This document shows, one piece after another, positions 44,173 to 54,050 of a stretch of DNA of 64,000 bases. Position 1 is the first letter of the stretch. Each line of letters begins with the position of its first letter. A program made the translations under genes and the position numbers. Where the stretch lies: assembly GCF_000813825.1 (NCBI RefSeq), contig NZ_JWTA01000002.1:1-64000 (forward strand), read 5' to 3'. This DNA comes from Chryseobacterium taiwanense. Its GTDB lineage: Bacteria > Bacteroidota > Bacteroidia > Flavobacteriales > Weeksellaceae. A model generated the notes under the pieces. The model was not told the origin of the DNA, ran no database searches, and worked only from the letters and a program-made list of their open reading frames with translations.

Positions 44173-45420
44173 TTAAACTGTAGGAATAATTTTACCACTT
44201 ACTTCACCGAAACCAACTCTTACACCGTCTTTTTCAGCCCAAGCTTTCATAGTTACCGTATCATTATCGTTGATGAATTTTCTTTCTTCTCCATTGCTTA
44301 GTTGAATTGGGTTTTGCCCTCTCCAAGTTAATTCAAGCATAGAACCGAAAGATTTTGGATCGCTTCCTGAGATAGTTCCACTTGCGTATAGATCTCCAAC
44401 TTCAATGTTACAACCATTTACTGTGTGATGAGCCAATTGCTGCGTCATATTCCAGTACATATGTTTGTAGTTGCTTTCGCTGATTAGATTTTGGTCACCG
44501 TTTTCAGGTTGTAAATAAACTTCTAAATTGATGTCGTAATTTTTATCTCCTTCAAATTTGAGATAATCCAAAACTTCAGGATCTTGAATCGGAGAAGCAG
44601 TTCTGAATGGCTCTAAGGCTTCTAAAGTAACTACCCAAGGAGAAATTGACGAACCGAAATTTTTAGCTAAAAATGGTCCTAGAGGAACATATTCCCAAGA
44701 CTGAATATCTCTTGCAGACCAGTCGTTGAAAACTACCATTCCGAAAATAGCATCTTCAGCCTGTTGTGTAGAAATACTTTCGCCCATCTCCGTATTTTTG
44801 TTGATGATGAACCCCATTTCCAATTCGAAATCCAATTGCTTACAAGGTCCAAAAACTGGTTTTTCTACGTCTGCAGGTTTCATTTGACCTTTCGGACGGT
44901 TGATCTCAGTTCCTGAAACTACAATAGAAGAAGCTCTACCGTGATATCCTACAGGAAGATGTTTCCAGTTAGGTAACAAAGCGTTTGCTGGATCTCTGAA
45001 CATTTTTCCAACGTTGGTTGCGTGTTCTATGCTGCTGTAAAAATCCGTATAGTTCGGAATGTGAACAGGCATCATCATTTTTACTTTATCCAAATCATAA
45101 AAAGCGTCTTCAATCGTTTTCTCATCTTTTGACAACGTGGAACCTTCCTGCAATAATTCCTGAATTTTCAAACGAACGGCATTGGTAATTGGTTTTCCAA
45201 GTTCAATGAATTCGTTGATGGTGTATGCTTCAAAAACATTATCATCAAGACCTTCGATCTCTTCGAAATAACCAAGATCATACAATGTGGCAAGGTCAAT
45301 TACCTGATCTCCGATTCTTGTACAGCAGCCAATATATTCTTTGTTGAAAACTGCTACACCAAAAGGAATATTATGGATAGAGAAGTCTGAATTTGACGAA
45401 TATTCTACAAATGATTTCAT
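44173..45420 (-). CDS. fahA: Fumarylacetoacetase
   Basis: A 415-residue enzyme close in size to mammalian FAH (419). An N-terminal SH3-like region (FGVAVFNKEYIGCCTRIGD) precedes the catalytic barrel with DFYSSIEHATNVG (metal and catalytic His), GYHGRASSIV and the metal-binding LDFELEMGF and NDWSARDIQ motifs. It splits fumarylacetoacetate to fumarate and acetoacetate, the last step of tyrosine catabolism. It lies in the block with hppD and hmgA. Confidence 0.96.
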   Translation of the reverse strand: MKSFVEYSSNSDFSIHNIPFGVAVFNKEYIGCCTRIGDQVIDLATLYDLGYFEEIEGLDDNVFEAYTINEFIELGKPITNAVRLKIQELLQEGSTLSKDEKTIEDAFYDLDKVKMMMPVHIPNYTDFYSSIEHATNVGKMFRDPANALLPNWKHLPVGYHGRASSIVVSGTEINRPKGQMKPADVEKPVFGPCKQLDFELEMGFIINKNTEMGESISTQQAEDAIFGMVVFNDWSARDIQSWEYVPLGPFLAKNFGSSISPWVVTLEALEPFRTASPIQDPEVLDYLKFEGDKNYDINLEVYLQPENGDQNLISESNYKHMYWNMTQQLAHHTVNGCNIEVGDLYASGTISGSDPKSFGSMLELTWRGQNPIQLSNGEERKFINDNDTVTMKAWAEKDGVRVGFGEVSGKIIPTV

Positions 45421-45474
45421 AAGTTTAGGATTAAATTAGGAATGTAAGGAGTGTGTTTCCTGAATTCCGGGTTG

Positions 45475-45936
45475 TTATTTTTTTGAATAAGATTCTTCAT
45501 CGATCCACCTGTCTTTACTATTGATGTCGATAAGGTATAGAATGTCTTTTTGTTTGGTCAGCAGCAAGGTTTTAGTAACCGGAATCGGAACTTTTTGATT
45601 TTCCAGCATATCTGCACGTAAGGAAATAATATTTTTTTTACTTCTTACAATATCACCTGAAAAAACATTTGAACTGCTTTCGCCTGTTGCTTTATCATCA
45701 AAAACTTCTACATAAGTTACTTTGTTTCCTTTGATCACAATAAAATCTCTTTCTGTGTGATCTGTTGCATCTTTAATGAAAACAAACTTTTTATTGTCAA
45801 TACTTACGTTTCCCAAGTTTTGAATAATACCTTTTCTCTCTTCAAGTTGGGTGAGAATTTCGTTCATAGTTCCGTATTGTGCTTTTGCACATACAAGAGT
45901 GCCTAATAATGAAATTCCGATGAATATTTTTTTCAT
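45475..45936 (-). CDS. Secreted hypothetical protein
   Basis: A 153-residue protein starting at MKKIFIGISL (the longest frame extends 11 codons further, into an unlikely leader). Signal peptide cleaved near AKA-Q (residue 19). The mature part is a small, probably beta-rich domain with no recognised family (FVFIKDATDHTERDFIVIKG, TYVEVFDD). Located between hppD and fahA and on the same strand, but no link to tyrosine catabolism is visible. Confidence 0.7.
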   Translation of the reverse strand: MKKIFIGISLLGTLVCAKAQYGTMNEILTQLEERKGIIQNLGNVSIDNKKFVFIKDATDHTERDFIVIKGNKVTYVEVFDDKATGESSSNVFSGDIVRSKKNIISLRADMLENQKVPIPVTKTLLLTKQKDILYLIDINSKDRWIDEESYSKK

Positions 45937-45957
45937 ATTGTGTGGTGCTTTATAAAA

Positions 45958-45991
45958 AAGTTTTGCCAAGATAAAAATCCTGACAAAACTT
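45958..45991 (-). terminator. Probable terminator after hppD
   Basis: Stem AAGTTTTG/CAAAACTT with an 18-base interior; T-run on the minus strand. Confidence 0.6.
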
Positions 45992-46007
45992 AGTATTATA
46001 CTTTAAA

Positions 46008-47138
46008 TTAAAGATTTCCTCTTTTTTCCTGCTCTCTTTCTAAAGCTTCAAATAATGCTTTAAAGTTACCAGCACCAAAACTTTGAGCTCCATGTCTTTC
46101 AATGATTTCAAAGAATAGAGTAGGACGGTCTTCTACAGGTTTAGTAAAGATCTGTAATAAATATCCTTCTTCATCGTGATCGATAAGGATACCTAGATCC
46201 TGAAGTTTTTTAAGGTCTTCGTCAATGTGACCTACTCTTTCAGGAACCATGTCGTAATATGCTTCTGGTGGAGCAGAAAGGAATTCTACACCACGTTTTT
46301 TCAATTCAGTTACGGTGTGGATGATGTCTTTTGTCGCTACTGCGATGTGTTGTACTCCTTCACCTTCGTAGAAATCAAGATATTCTTCTACCTGAGATTT
46401 CTTTTTACCTTCTGCAGGTTCGTTGATAGGGAATTTTGCATATCCGTTTCCGTTTGACATTACTTTAGACATCAAAGCAGAATATTCTGTGTTGATTTGC
46501 TTGTCGTCAAAAGAAAGGATGTTTACAAATCCCATTACTTTTTCGTACCATTCAACGGTTGGAATCATTCTGTCCCAATCTACGTTTCCTACACAGTGGT
46601 CTACATACAATAATCCTGCATCTTCAGGGTTGTAAGCACTTTCCCATTTTTCATAACCAGGCATGAAAGGTCCCGTATAGTTTTTTCTTTCAACAAACAT
46701 GTGAACTGTTTCTCCATACGTATAAATTCCGGACATTCTTACTTCACCGTTTTCATCTGTCAAAGTTACAGGCTCCAAATATGGTTTTCCACCTCTTTTA
46801 GTCGTCTCTTCGAAAGCTTTATAAGCGTCATCTACCCAAAGTGCCAAAATTTTTACTCCATCACCATGTTTCTTTACGTGTTCGTTGATGGGAGAATCTG
46901 ATTTTAATCCTGTTGTAAGAACCAATCTGATTTTTCCTTGTTGTAGAACATAAGATGAACGATCTCTTACTCCTGTTTCAGGACCAGCGTATGCTACAGA
47001 CTGAAAACCAAAAGCGGTTTTATAATAATGAGCAGCCTGTTTTGCATTTCCTACATAAAACTCAATGTAATCTGTACCATTAATTGGCAAAAAATTCTCT
47101 GCTTGAGCAATTTTTTCGGCAAATGTAAGTGTTGACAT
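46008..47138 (-). CDS. hppD: 4-hydroxyphenylpyruvate dioxygenase
   Basis: A 376-residue double-VOC enzyme with the Fe(II) triad His181 (YVDHCVGNV), His264 (GVQHIAVA) and Glu344 (LFFEIIERHG). The C-terminal GAGNFKALFEALEREQEKRGNL tail is the usual closing helix (written in two parts: GAGNFKALFEALE and REQEKRGNL). It converts 4-hydroxyphenylpyruvate to homogentisate with O2, the first committed step. Neighbours hmgA and fahA continue the pathway. Confidence 0.97.
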   Translation of the reverse strand: MSTLTFAEKIAQAENFLPINGTDYIEFYVGNAKQAAHYYKTAFGFQSVAYAGPETGVRDRSSYVLQQGKIRLVLTTGLKSDSPINEHVKKHGDGVKILALWVDDAYKAFEETTKRGGKPYLEPVTLTDENGEVRMSGIYTYGETVHMFVERKNYTGPFMPGYEKWESAYNPEDAGLLYVDHCVGNVDWDRMIPTVEWYEKVMGFVNILSFDDKQINTEYSALMSKVMSNGNGYAKFPINEPAEGKKKSQVEEYLDFYEGEGVQHIAVATKDIIHTVTELKKRGVEFLSAPPEAYYDMVPERVGHIDEDLKKLQDLGILIDHDEEGYLLQIFTKPVEDRPTLFFEIIERHGAQSFGAGNFKALFEALEREQEKRGNL

Positions 47139-47309
47139 ATTTTCTATTTTTACTTTTATTTATAGCGTGCAAATTACGAATTTCCCCGAAATATTTAAAA
47201 TTGATGCAAACAACCGTTAGTTAAAGTTTTAATAAAATATTCGGGAGTAAATAAACTGCAAAAAATTTAAACCATTAAGGTCGCTTTCTGTTATTTTTTT
47301 TAAGATAAA

Positions 47310-48584
47310 TTAATGTCTAAATCTTTCGAAAGCTGCTTTTTCCAACATTTCCCGATCATCCGGATGGGCGATACTGATCAATTCCTGAGCTCTTTGGCGT
47401 AAGTTTTTTCCGTATAAATAAGCCGTTCCGTATTCGGTAACCACATAATGGATGTGACCTCTTGTGGTAACGACTCCCGCTCCCTGTTTCAGATAAGGAA
47501 CGATTCTGGAAATTCCCTTTTTCGTTCTTGAAGTAATGGCAATGATAGGTTTTCCGTCTTCGCTTAATGCGGCTCCTCTCATGAAATCCATCTGTCCGCC
47601 AATTCCGCTGTATTGAAGACTTCCTATAGAATCTGCACAAACCTGACCCGTTAAATCAATTTCAATGGCAGAATTGATGGCCATCATTTTTTTGTTTCTC
47701 ATAATATTAATCGGAAAATTGACCGTACTTACATCGTCAAATGAGAAAACAGTATTGTCATCTACATAATCGTACAATTTTCTTGTTCCAAAACAGAAAC
47801 TGGTGATCGTTTTATTGTCGTTGTACCCTTTATATTTGTTGTTGATAACATCGTTTTGAATCAGATCAATCACTCCGTCACTCAGCATTTCAGTATGTAT
47901 TCCTAAATCTTTATGATTTCCAAGGCATTTTAAAACCGCATCAGGAATCGTTCCTATCCCCATTTGGATCGTAGATTTATCCTCAATTAATTCAGCAACA
48001 TTTTTTCCCACTTCCATTTCCTCAGGGCCTACTTTTGAACCGTAATCTACTGTCGGAAGCTCTTCTTCATGCCAAACCAGTTTATTAATTCTGCTTACAT
48101 GAATCATTCCGTCACCGTGAGTTCTGGGCATTAATGGATTGACGATCGCTACAATGGTTTTCGCGGTGTCTACTGCCGCTCTTGCGATATCAACAGAAGT
48201 TCCTAATGTACAAAAACCGTGTTTGTCGGGAGGAGAAACTGTAATCAAAGCAACATCAAGAGGGAGAATGTTTTTTCTAAATAAAATCGGAATCTCACTT
48301 AAAAAAACAGGAACAAAATCTCCTCTGTCGGAGTTCACGGCATCACGAACCGGTGTTGAAACGAAAAGAGAATTCACAAAAAAACTGTCTTTATATTGTG
48401 GTTTTGCGATTTCTACATTTCCCTGCTGGGTAATCGACACCATTTCTACATTGGAAAGGCGGTGAGATTGCCTCGCCAGTTCGTCAATTAAATAATTGGG
48501 AGTACATGCACTTCCGTGAAAAAATACTCTGTTTCCGCTTTTTACGGTATAGACAGCTTCTTCAGCACTTATATAGTTGTACAT
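47310..48584 (-). CDS. CoA-transferase of the 4-hydroxybutyrate/acetyl-CoA hydrolase type
   Basis: A 424-residue family I CoA-transferase. The catalytic glutamate is Glu232 in GIHTEMLSDG, with the CoA-site GGQMDFMRGA and TRGHIHYVVTEYG segments further on. Relatives move CoA between acetyl-CoA and 4-hydroxybutyrate or related acids. Located beside the succinate CoA-transferase gene and the tyrosine genes, it may use acetate or acetoacetate derived from fumarylacetoacetate cleavage; the substrate is inferred. A -7-like box is at 48646-48653. Confidence 0.92.
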   Translation of the reverse strand: MYNYISAEEAVYTVKSGNRVFFHGSACTPNYLIDELARQSHRLSNVEMVSITQQGNVEIAKPQYKDSFFVNSLFVSTPVRDAVNSDRGDFVPVFLSEIPILFRKNILPLDVALITVSPPDKHGFCTLGTSVDIARAAVDTAKTIVAIVNPLMPRTHGDGMIHVSRINKLVWHEEELPTVDYGSKVGPEEMEVGKNVAELIEDKSTIQMGIGTIPDAVLKCLGNHKDLGIHTEMLSDGVIDLIQNDVINNKYKGYNDNKTITSFCFGTRKLYDYVDDNTVFSFDDVSTVNFPINIMRNKKMMAINSAIEIDLTGQVCADSIGSLQYSGIGGQMDFMRGAALSEDGKPIIAITSRTKKGISRIVPYLKQGAGVVTTRGHIHYVVTEYGTAYLYGKNLRQRAQELISIAHPDDREMLEKAAFERFRH

Positions 48585-48745
48585 AATAGTAATATTTTAT
48601 GATGATGTTGGCTAATTTATTCTGAACTAAAAAATACGCTTTTTTCAAAGATAATTCATATCGTTTTTATTTGGTCTAAATTTTACAGACTCATCAGGAG
48701 ACTTTTATCATGTTTAATAAAATTAATAAAAACTTACAAACAAAA

Positions 48746-48776
48746 AAAGACTAAGTGTATTACACCTAGTCTTTTA
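48746..48776 (-). terminator. Terminator after the succinate CoA-transferase gene
   Basis: A 14-bp stem AAAAGACTAAGTGT/ACACCTAGTCTTTT, one G-U pair on the minus strand, three-base loop, T-run; splits the two CoA-transferase genes into separate transcripts. Confidence 0.8.
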
Positions 48777-48794
48777 TATGATATTTTAAACTGA

Positions 48795-50306
48795 TTAATT
48801 TAAAACTTCTGTAGTAATTTCTTTCTTCATACTTCCTGTCTGTGAGAATCTTAAATGCCAACTGAAAGATTCTTCCAGAAGGTGCGGAGTATGTCCTCCT
48901 CTTTCACAGGCACGGTCAAAATATGACTGTAGCTCTTCTCTATAATCCGGATGAACACAGTTGTCGATGATTTTCTGAGCTCTTTCTCTTGGAGCAAGTC
49001 CTCGTAAATCTGCTAAACCTATATCGGTAACTAAAATATCAACATCATGCTCAGTATGATCTGTATGAGAAACCATTGGAAGAACGTGTGAAATCTTATT
49101 TTCTTTAGAAGCAGCTTGAGTTACGAAAATACTTAAGTAAGCATTTCTGGCAAAATCACCTGAACCACCGATTCCGTTCATTATCTTTGTCCCTCCGATA
49201 TGAGTAGAGTTTACATTTCCATAAATATCAAATTCAATGGCTGTATTGATAGCAATTACCCCCAGTCTTCTGATCAATCCCGGAGTATTAGATATGTTTT
49301 GAGGTCTTAAAACAAATTTTTCTCTGTATTTGCTGAGATTCCCAAACACTCGGTCATAGCAATCTTTAGAAACGGTTACAGAAGACGCAGAAGCAAAACT
49401 TAGCTTTCCTGCATCAATAAGGTCAAAGGTGCTGTCTTGCAATACTTCTGAGAACATGGTCAGATCGTAGAAGTTACTATCTTTAAATCCGGTAAGAACT
49501 GCATTGGCTACTTTACCGATTCCAGCCTGAAGAGGAAGAAGTCTGTCTGTAAGTCTGCCTAGACGAACTTCATTTTCAAAGAAATCAATGATGTGTTTTG
49601 CAATAGCTGTTGTTTTTGCATCCGGTTCAGCGATATCAGCCGGACTGTCTTTAAGATTGGTAAAAACAATCGCTTCAATTTTTTCAGGATCCACCGGAAT
49701 ACTTTTTCTTCCGATTTTGTTCCAAGGGGCAACAATTGGAATTACATTTCTGTACGGATAATCTTCAGCCTGATAAATATCGTGGATTCCGTATACTTCT
49801 TCAGGAACTTCTGTATTGATCTCAATAATTACCTTTTTAGCCAAAGCAGCAAAAGTTACCGAATTTCCTACGGATGTTGTCGGTACGATGCTTCCGTCTC
49901 TTTCGATATAGGCCGCTTCAATAACAGCAACATCAATATTCAGTAAGTTTTTGGTGTGAAGAAGTTCTGCACTTTCACTTAAATGCTGATCGATGAAGAG
50001 AATTTCACCTTTGTTGATTTTATTCCTGAGAATAGGATCTACCTGAAACGGCATCCTTTTTTTTATGACATTGGCTTCTGCAAGCTTTCCGTCTGTTCCG
50101 TGTCCTAAAGAGGCACCGGTCATTAATGTGATTTTAAGATCTTCAGTTTTGCCTTTTTCAGCCAATGCGGCTAAAATAGCTTTGCTGTCTCCGGCTTTTG
50201 TAAAACCGCTGGATCCTACTACCATGCCATCTTTAATGATATTGACGGCATTTTCTACTGTAGTTACTTTCTTGTGTAGACTTTCTAGTCTGATTCTTTC
50301 TAACAT
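48795..50306 (-). CDS. Succinate CoA-transferase (acetyl-CoA hydrolase family)
   Basis: A 503-residue CoA-transferase of the AarC/SucCoAT group. The catalytic glutamate is Glu287 (TMFSEVLQD); the GGSGDFARNAYLS CoA loop and the HTDHTEHDVDILVT region agree. It exchanges CoA between succinyl-CoA and acetate (or the reverse). Together with the 47310 gene it could activate short acids produced by tyrosine breakdown, feeding the TCA cycle. A terminator separates it from the 48584 gene. Confidence 0.94.
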   Translation of the reverse strand: MLERIRLESLHKKVTTVENAVNIIKDGMVVGSSGFTKAGDSKAILAALAEKGKTEDLKITLMTGASLGHGTDGKLAEANVIKKRMPFQVDPILRNKINKGEILFIDQHLSESAELLHTKNLLNIDVAVIEAAYIERDGSIVPTTSVGNSVTFAALAKKVIIEINTEVPEEVYGIHDIYQAEDYPYRNVIPIVAPWNKIGRKSIPVDPEKIEAIVFTNLKDSPADIAEPDAKTTAIAKHIIDFFENEVRLGRLTDRLLPLQAGIGKVANAVLTGFKDSNFYDLTMFSEVLQDSTFDLIDAGKLSFASASSVTVSKDCYDRVFGNLSKYREKFVLRPQNISNTPGLIRRLGVIAINTAIEFDIYGNVNSTHIGGTKIMNGIGGSGDFARNAYLSIFVTQAASKENKISHVLPMVSHTDHTEHDVDILVTDIGLADLRGLAPRERAQKIIDNCVHPDYREELQSYFDRACERGGHTPHLLEESFSWHLRFSQTGSMKKEITTEVLN

Positions 50307-50405
50307 TTACTCTTTATTTGATTTTATCCACCCATTTATTCCATGTTGTAGTATAAAATAAAGGATGATAAAAAATGTTAATCCTAATCTCACAAATTTA
50401 CAAAA

Positions 50406-50441
50406 AAAAGATGCTTTAAACAGTTGTTTAAGGCATCTTTT
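50406..50441 (-). terminator. Terminator after hmgA
   Basis: A 16-bp stem AAAAGATGCTTTAAAC/GTTTAAGGCATCTTTT with one G-U-type position, four-base loop and T-run, 35 bases after the hmgA stop. Confidence 0.82.
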
Positions 50442-50475
50442 ATATTTATTTCATAATTCTTTCTAAAGAAAATTT

Positions 50476-51630
50476 TTATTCCTCCAGCCAAGAAGTTTTA
50501 TAAGAAGGATCTTCCACTTTCAAAGCTTCTTCTGTAATTTTTAAAGGACGGAAAGGATCGACCATTACCGCATATTCCTCTGTAAATTTTTTACCGATAC
50601 TTCTTTCCATTGCTCCTGGGTGAGGTCCATGCACGATTCCTCCCGGGTGAAGAGTGAAATCCATTAAATCAATGTGGTTACGGCTCATGAAATCTCCTTC
50701 TGTATAGAATAAAACTTCATCAGAATCAATATTGGAGTGATTGTACGGTGCAGGAATTGCCATCGGATGATAGTCATACATTCTTGCACAGAACGAACAA
50801 ACCACAAAATTGTGGGCCTCAAACGTCTGGTGAACCGGTGGCGGTTGGTGAATTCTTCCTGTAATCGGTTCGAAGTTTTTGATATTGAATTTATAAGGAT
50901 AAAAATACCCGTCCCAACCTACCACATCAAATGGATGTGTTGCGTAGATGAAATCTGTGATCTGATTTTCCTTTTTTACTTTAATTAAAAATTCTCCTTT
51001 TTCGTCTTTAGGCTCAACAAAAGTCGGTGCAATGATATCTCTTTCGCAGAACGGAGAATGTTCCAATAACTGTCCAAACTCATTTCTGTATCTTTTCGGA
51101 GTATAAATCGGAGAATGACTTTCTACCACAAAGAAAACCGTATCATCAGAATGTAATTCAACCTGATAAATCGTTCCTCTTGGGATAATTAAATAATCAC
51201 CCACAGAAAATTCAAGGTTTCCAACAAAAGTTTTCAAAATTCCGCTTCCGCTGTGAGCGTATAAAAGTTCATCACACTCAGCGTTTTTGTAGAAATAATC
51301 CATCGATTTTCTTGGCTTCGACAATCCCATTTTCAGGTCATTGTTTACCATCAAAAACTTACGGCTGTCCATAAAATCGTCTTCAGGAGTTACATTCATT
51401 CCCTTAAACATTCTTGGAGTCACGTTTTTCTCGACTGCAATTTTCGGTGCCACATCTTTGGGTTCGCCAATCGATTTGATTTGAGTCGGACGGTGAATGT
51501 GGTACAATAATGAAGAAATTCCATGAAAACCTTCCGTTCCGAAAAGCTGTTCATAGTAAAACTTATCTTCAGGAGATTTGAAAATCGTATGCCTTTTTTG
51601 TGGGATATTTCCCGACTGATGATATCTCAT
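50476..51630 (-). CDS. hmgA: Homogentisate 1,2-dioxygenase
   Basis: A 384-residue cupin dioxygenase. Near the C-terminal part DFTLHPGGIVHGPHPGAME carries the Fe(II) histidines, and the EVLFYTEGDF segment supplies the Glu side. It opens homogentisate to maleylacetoacetate. It is the first gene of the block in transcription order, with its own terminator, and is divergent from the TonB receptor gene. Confidence 0.95.
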   Translation of the reverse strand: MRYHQSGNIPQKRHTIFKSPEDKFYYEQLFGTEGFHGISSLLYHIHRPTQIKSIGEPKDVAPKIAVEKNVTPRMFKGMNVTPEDDFMDSRKFLMVNNDLKMGLSKPRKSMDYFYKNAECDELLYAHSGSGILKTFVGNLEFSVGDYLIIPRGTIYQVELHSDDTVFFVVESHSPIYTPKRYRNEFGQLLEHSPFCERDIIAPTFVEPKDEKGEFLIKVKKENQITDFIYATHPFDVVGWDGYFYPYKFNIKNFEPITGRIHQPPPVHQTFEAHNFVVCSFCARMYDYHPMAIPAPYNHSNIDSDEVLFYTEGDFMSRNHIDLMDFTLHPGGIVHGPHPGAMERSIGKKFTEEYAVMVDPFRPLKITEEALKVEDPSYKTSWLEE

Positions 51631-51705
51631 TTTACTTTTATATGTTGACTCTCAAATTTAATACTTTTTCATGAATTCGATTTAATATTATTTTTTAGGA
51701 TAAGT

Positions 51706-51735
51706 TTTGTAATTAAAAAATAATTGTTAGTTTTG
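51706..51735 (+). promoter_or_regulatory. Promoter of the TonB receptor gene
   Basis: TTTG (51706-51709), an 18-base spacer, TAGTTTTG (51728-51735): a near-exact Bacteroidetes promoter, 19 bases before the ATG at 51754. Confidence 0.8.
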
Positions 51736-51745
51736 TCTAACAATT
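51722..51745 (+). promoter_or_regulatory. Operator-like palindrome over the -7 box
   Basis: AATTGTTAG-TTTTGT-CTAACAATT: perfect 9-bp arms with a 6-base centre, lying across the -7 element. The TTAG/CTAA arms recall metal- or iron-dependent repressor boxes, but the regulator is unknown. Confidence 0.6.
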
Positions 51746-51753
51746 TTAATTTC

Positions 51754-53823
51754 ATGAAGCGAATATTACTTTCTGCCTTATTTTTTTCCGGATATTGTTT
51801 TTCACAAGAAGCTGATAGTTTGCATTTAAAGCCATCAGAGAAAATGGATTCAGTCAAAATTTCAGATAGAAAACTCAAAACAAAAGACATCGACGATGTA
51901 GTCATCACCGGAACGATAAAACCGATCAGTAAATCTAAAAGTCCGGTTGCGGTAGAAATTTATACCTCAAAATTTTTCCAGAAAAACCCCACTCCAAGTA
52001 TTTTTGAAGCCATTTCTATGGTAAATGGAGTAAAACCTCAGTTGAACTGTTCGGTTTGTAATACGGGAGATATTCACATCAACGGATTGGAAGGTCCTTA
52101 CACGATGATTTTGATTGACGGAATGCCGATTGTAAGTTCGCTTTCAACAGTTTACGGATTAAGTGGAATTCCAAATAGTTTGGTCGACAGAATTGAAGTG
52201 ATAAAAGGGCCTGCTTCTTCCATTTACGGTTCTGAAGCGATGGGAGGAGTTATAAATATTATTACTAAAAATGCTCTGACTGCACCAAAATTAAGCGTCG
52301 ATCTCATGACAACAACCTGGAGCGAAAATAATGTTGATTTGTCGACAAAATTTAATTTGGGTAAAAATGTCGCTTCCTTATTAAGTTTAAACTATTTCAA
52401 TTACGAGAAAAGATTTGATTATAATAAAGATAACTTCACGGATGCGGCTTTGCAGAACAGAATTTCTGTTTTTAATAAATGGAATTTCCAACGAAAAGAA
52501 AACCGATTGGCCAGTTTTGCCTTGAGATATTTATACGAAGACCGTTTTGGCGGAGAAATGCAATGGAATAAATCATATCGTGGAAGTGATGTGGTTTATG
52601 GAGAAAGTATTTATACGAATAGAGTAGAAGCTTTTGGGGTGTATCAATGGCCTATAAAAGAAAATATTATTACTCAGTTCTCTTATAATTTTCATGATCA
52701 GAATTCTTTCTATGGAAGTAATCCTTTTGTGGCGACCCAGAAAGTGGCTTTTACACAAACCTATTGGGATAAAAAATTAGGGAAACACGATTTAATTGTA
52801 GGCGCAACTTTCAAGAAAACGTATTATGATGACAACACTCCGGGAACATTTTCTTCAGACGGCTTAACAAATGAGCCGATGAAATCACCTATTTTTGGAG
52901 CTTTTATTCAGGATCAGTGGGAAATCAATGAAAAGAATACCTTGTTATTAGGATATAGATTTGATTATGATAAAATTCATCATTCCGTTCATTCACCGCG
53001 TTTTGCATGGAAGTTTTCCCCGAATCCTTATCATACATTGCGATTCAATTTTGGAACGGGATTCCGTGTGGTAAATTTGTTTACGGAAGACCATGCAGCA
53101 TTGACGGGCTCACGTGAAGTGGTAATTAAATCAGATTTAAAACCTGAAAAATCAATCAACGGTAATTTAAACTATGTTTGGAAAATTCCTGTTGGAGATA
53201 AGTTGATTAATCTTGATGCTTCAGCGTTTTATACCTATTTCAGTAATAAAATTGTCGGTGATTTTGATACCGATCCTGAGAAAATTATTTACGATAATCT
53301 GCATGGTTACGGAATTTCAAGAGGAGCTTCTTTGAATGTGGATTATACCTTTAGTTTTCCATTGAGTGTTAATTTGGGAGTTACTTATTTGGATGTTTAT
53401 CAGAAATTTGATGGAGAAAGTGAAAAATCACAACAACTTCATGCCCCCAAATGGAGTGGTACCTATAATTTAAGTTACAAATTTAGGAATAATTTAACCG
53501 TAGATTTTACAGGACAGTTCTACGGACCGATGAGACTGCCTGTTTTACCGGATGATTACCGACGAGAATATTCTCCGTTTTATTCTTTGGCAAATATTCA
53601 GGTTTCGAAGAGTTTCAAATCCGGATTTGAAGTGTATTGCGGAATCAAAAACCTGTTCAATTTTACACCGAAAGATCCTTTGATGAGACCGTTTGATCCG
53701 TTTGATAAAAATGTGGATGACCCCATCAGTAATCCTTATCATTATACGTTTGATACGACGTATGGATATGCGCCGATGCAGAAGATAAGAGGATTTCTTG
53801 GGGTGAAATATACTTTGAAATGA
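51754..53823 (+). CDS. TonB-dependent outer-membrane receptor
   Basis: A 689-residue receptor; the start MKRILLSALF replaces a 10-codon longer frame that lies inside the operator. After the signal comes the plug (about 45-170) with the unusual pair Cys99/Cys102 (NCSVCNTGDIHINGLEG), the plug motif SSIYGSEAMGGVINIIT and then the 22-strand barrel. TonB receptors import metal chelates, cofactors or sugars; the ligand is unknown. The plug CxxC and the downstream thioredoxin suggest a metal or thiol link, which is only inferred. Confidence 0.93.
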   Translation: MKRILLSALFFSGYCFSQEADSLHLKPSEKMDSVKISDRKLKTKDIDDVVITGTIKPISKSKSPVAVEIYTSKFFQKNPTPSIFEAISMVNGVKPQLNCSVCNTGDIHINGLEGPYTMILIDGMPIVSSLSTVYGLSGIPNSLVDRIEVIKGPASSIYGSEAMGGVINIITKNALTAPKLSVDLMTTTWSENNVDLSTKFNLGKNVASLLSLNYFNYEKRFDYNKDNFTDAALQNRISVFNKWNFQRKENRLASFALRYLYEDRFGGEMQWNKSYRGSDVVYGESIYTNRVEAFGVYQWPIKENIITQFSYNFHDQNSFYGSNPFVATQKVAFTQTYWDKKLGKHDLIVGATFKKTYYDDNTPGTFSSDGLTNEPMKSPIFGAFIQDQWEINEKNTLLLGYRFDYDKIHHSVHSPRFAWKFSPNPYHTLRFNFGTGFRVVNLFTEDHAALTGSREVVIKSDLKPEKSINGNLNYVWKIPVGDKLINLDASAFYTYFSNKIVGDFDTDPEKIIYDNLHGYGISRGASLNVDYTFSFPLSVNLGVTYLDVYQKFDGESEKSQQLHAPKWSGTYNLSYKFRNNLTVDFTGQFYGPMRLPVLPDDYRREYSPFYSLANIQVSKSFKSGFEVYCGIKNLFNFTPKDPLMRPFDPFDKNVDDPISNPYHYTFDTTYGYAPMQKIRGFLGVKYTLK

Positions 53824-53830
53824 TTGAATG

Positions 53831-54050
53831 TTGAAGATTTTTAACGCCAAGATTTTATAGTAAAAATGATGATTTTTTAGGAGGCAAAGGCAAATGAATT
53901 TGCTGCACGAAGCTGAAACGAACCGCTTCATCAAATCAAGTTGAAGATTTTTAACGCAAAGATTTTATAGTAAAAGTGATAATTTTTTAGAAGGCAAAGG
54001 CAAATGAATTTGCTGCACGAAGCTGGAACGGATCGCTTCATCAAATCAAC
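53831..54050. repeat. Tandem duplication of 110 bp
   Basis: Two exactly abutting copies, 53831-53940 and 53941-54050, differing at 8 of 110 positions. Each begins TTGAAGATTTTTAACGC and ends GCTTCATCAAATCAA; no reading frame is used. The start of the next frame at 54102 contains CTTTGCGTTTAAAA, an inverted copy of the TTTTAACGCAAAG word, so the element appears to continue into the beginning of that frame. Confidence 0.9.

Noticed and set aside
51669..51908. Minus-strand ORF over the TonB promoter
   Set aside because: It covers the promoter and operator and the receptor's signal-peptide region, and has no recognisable features.
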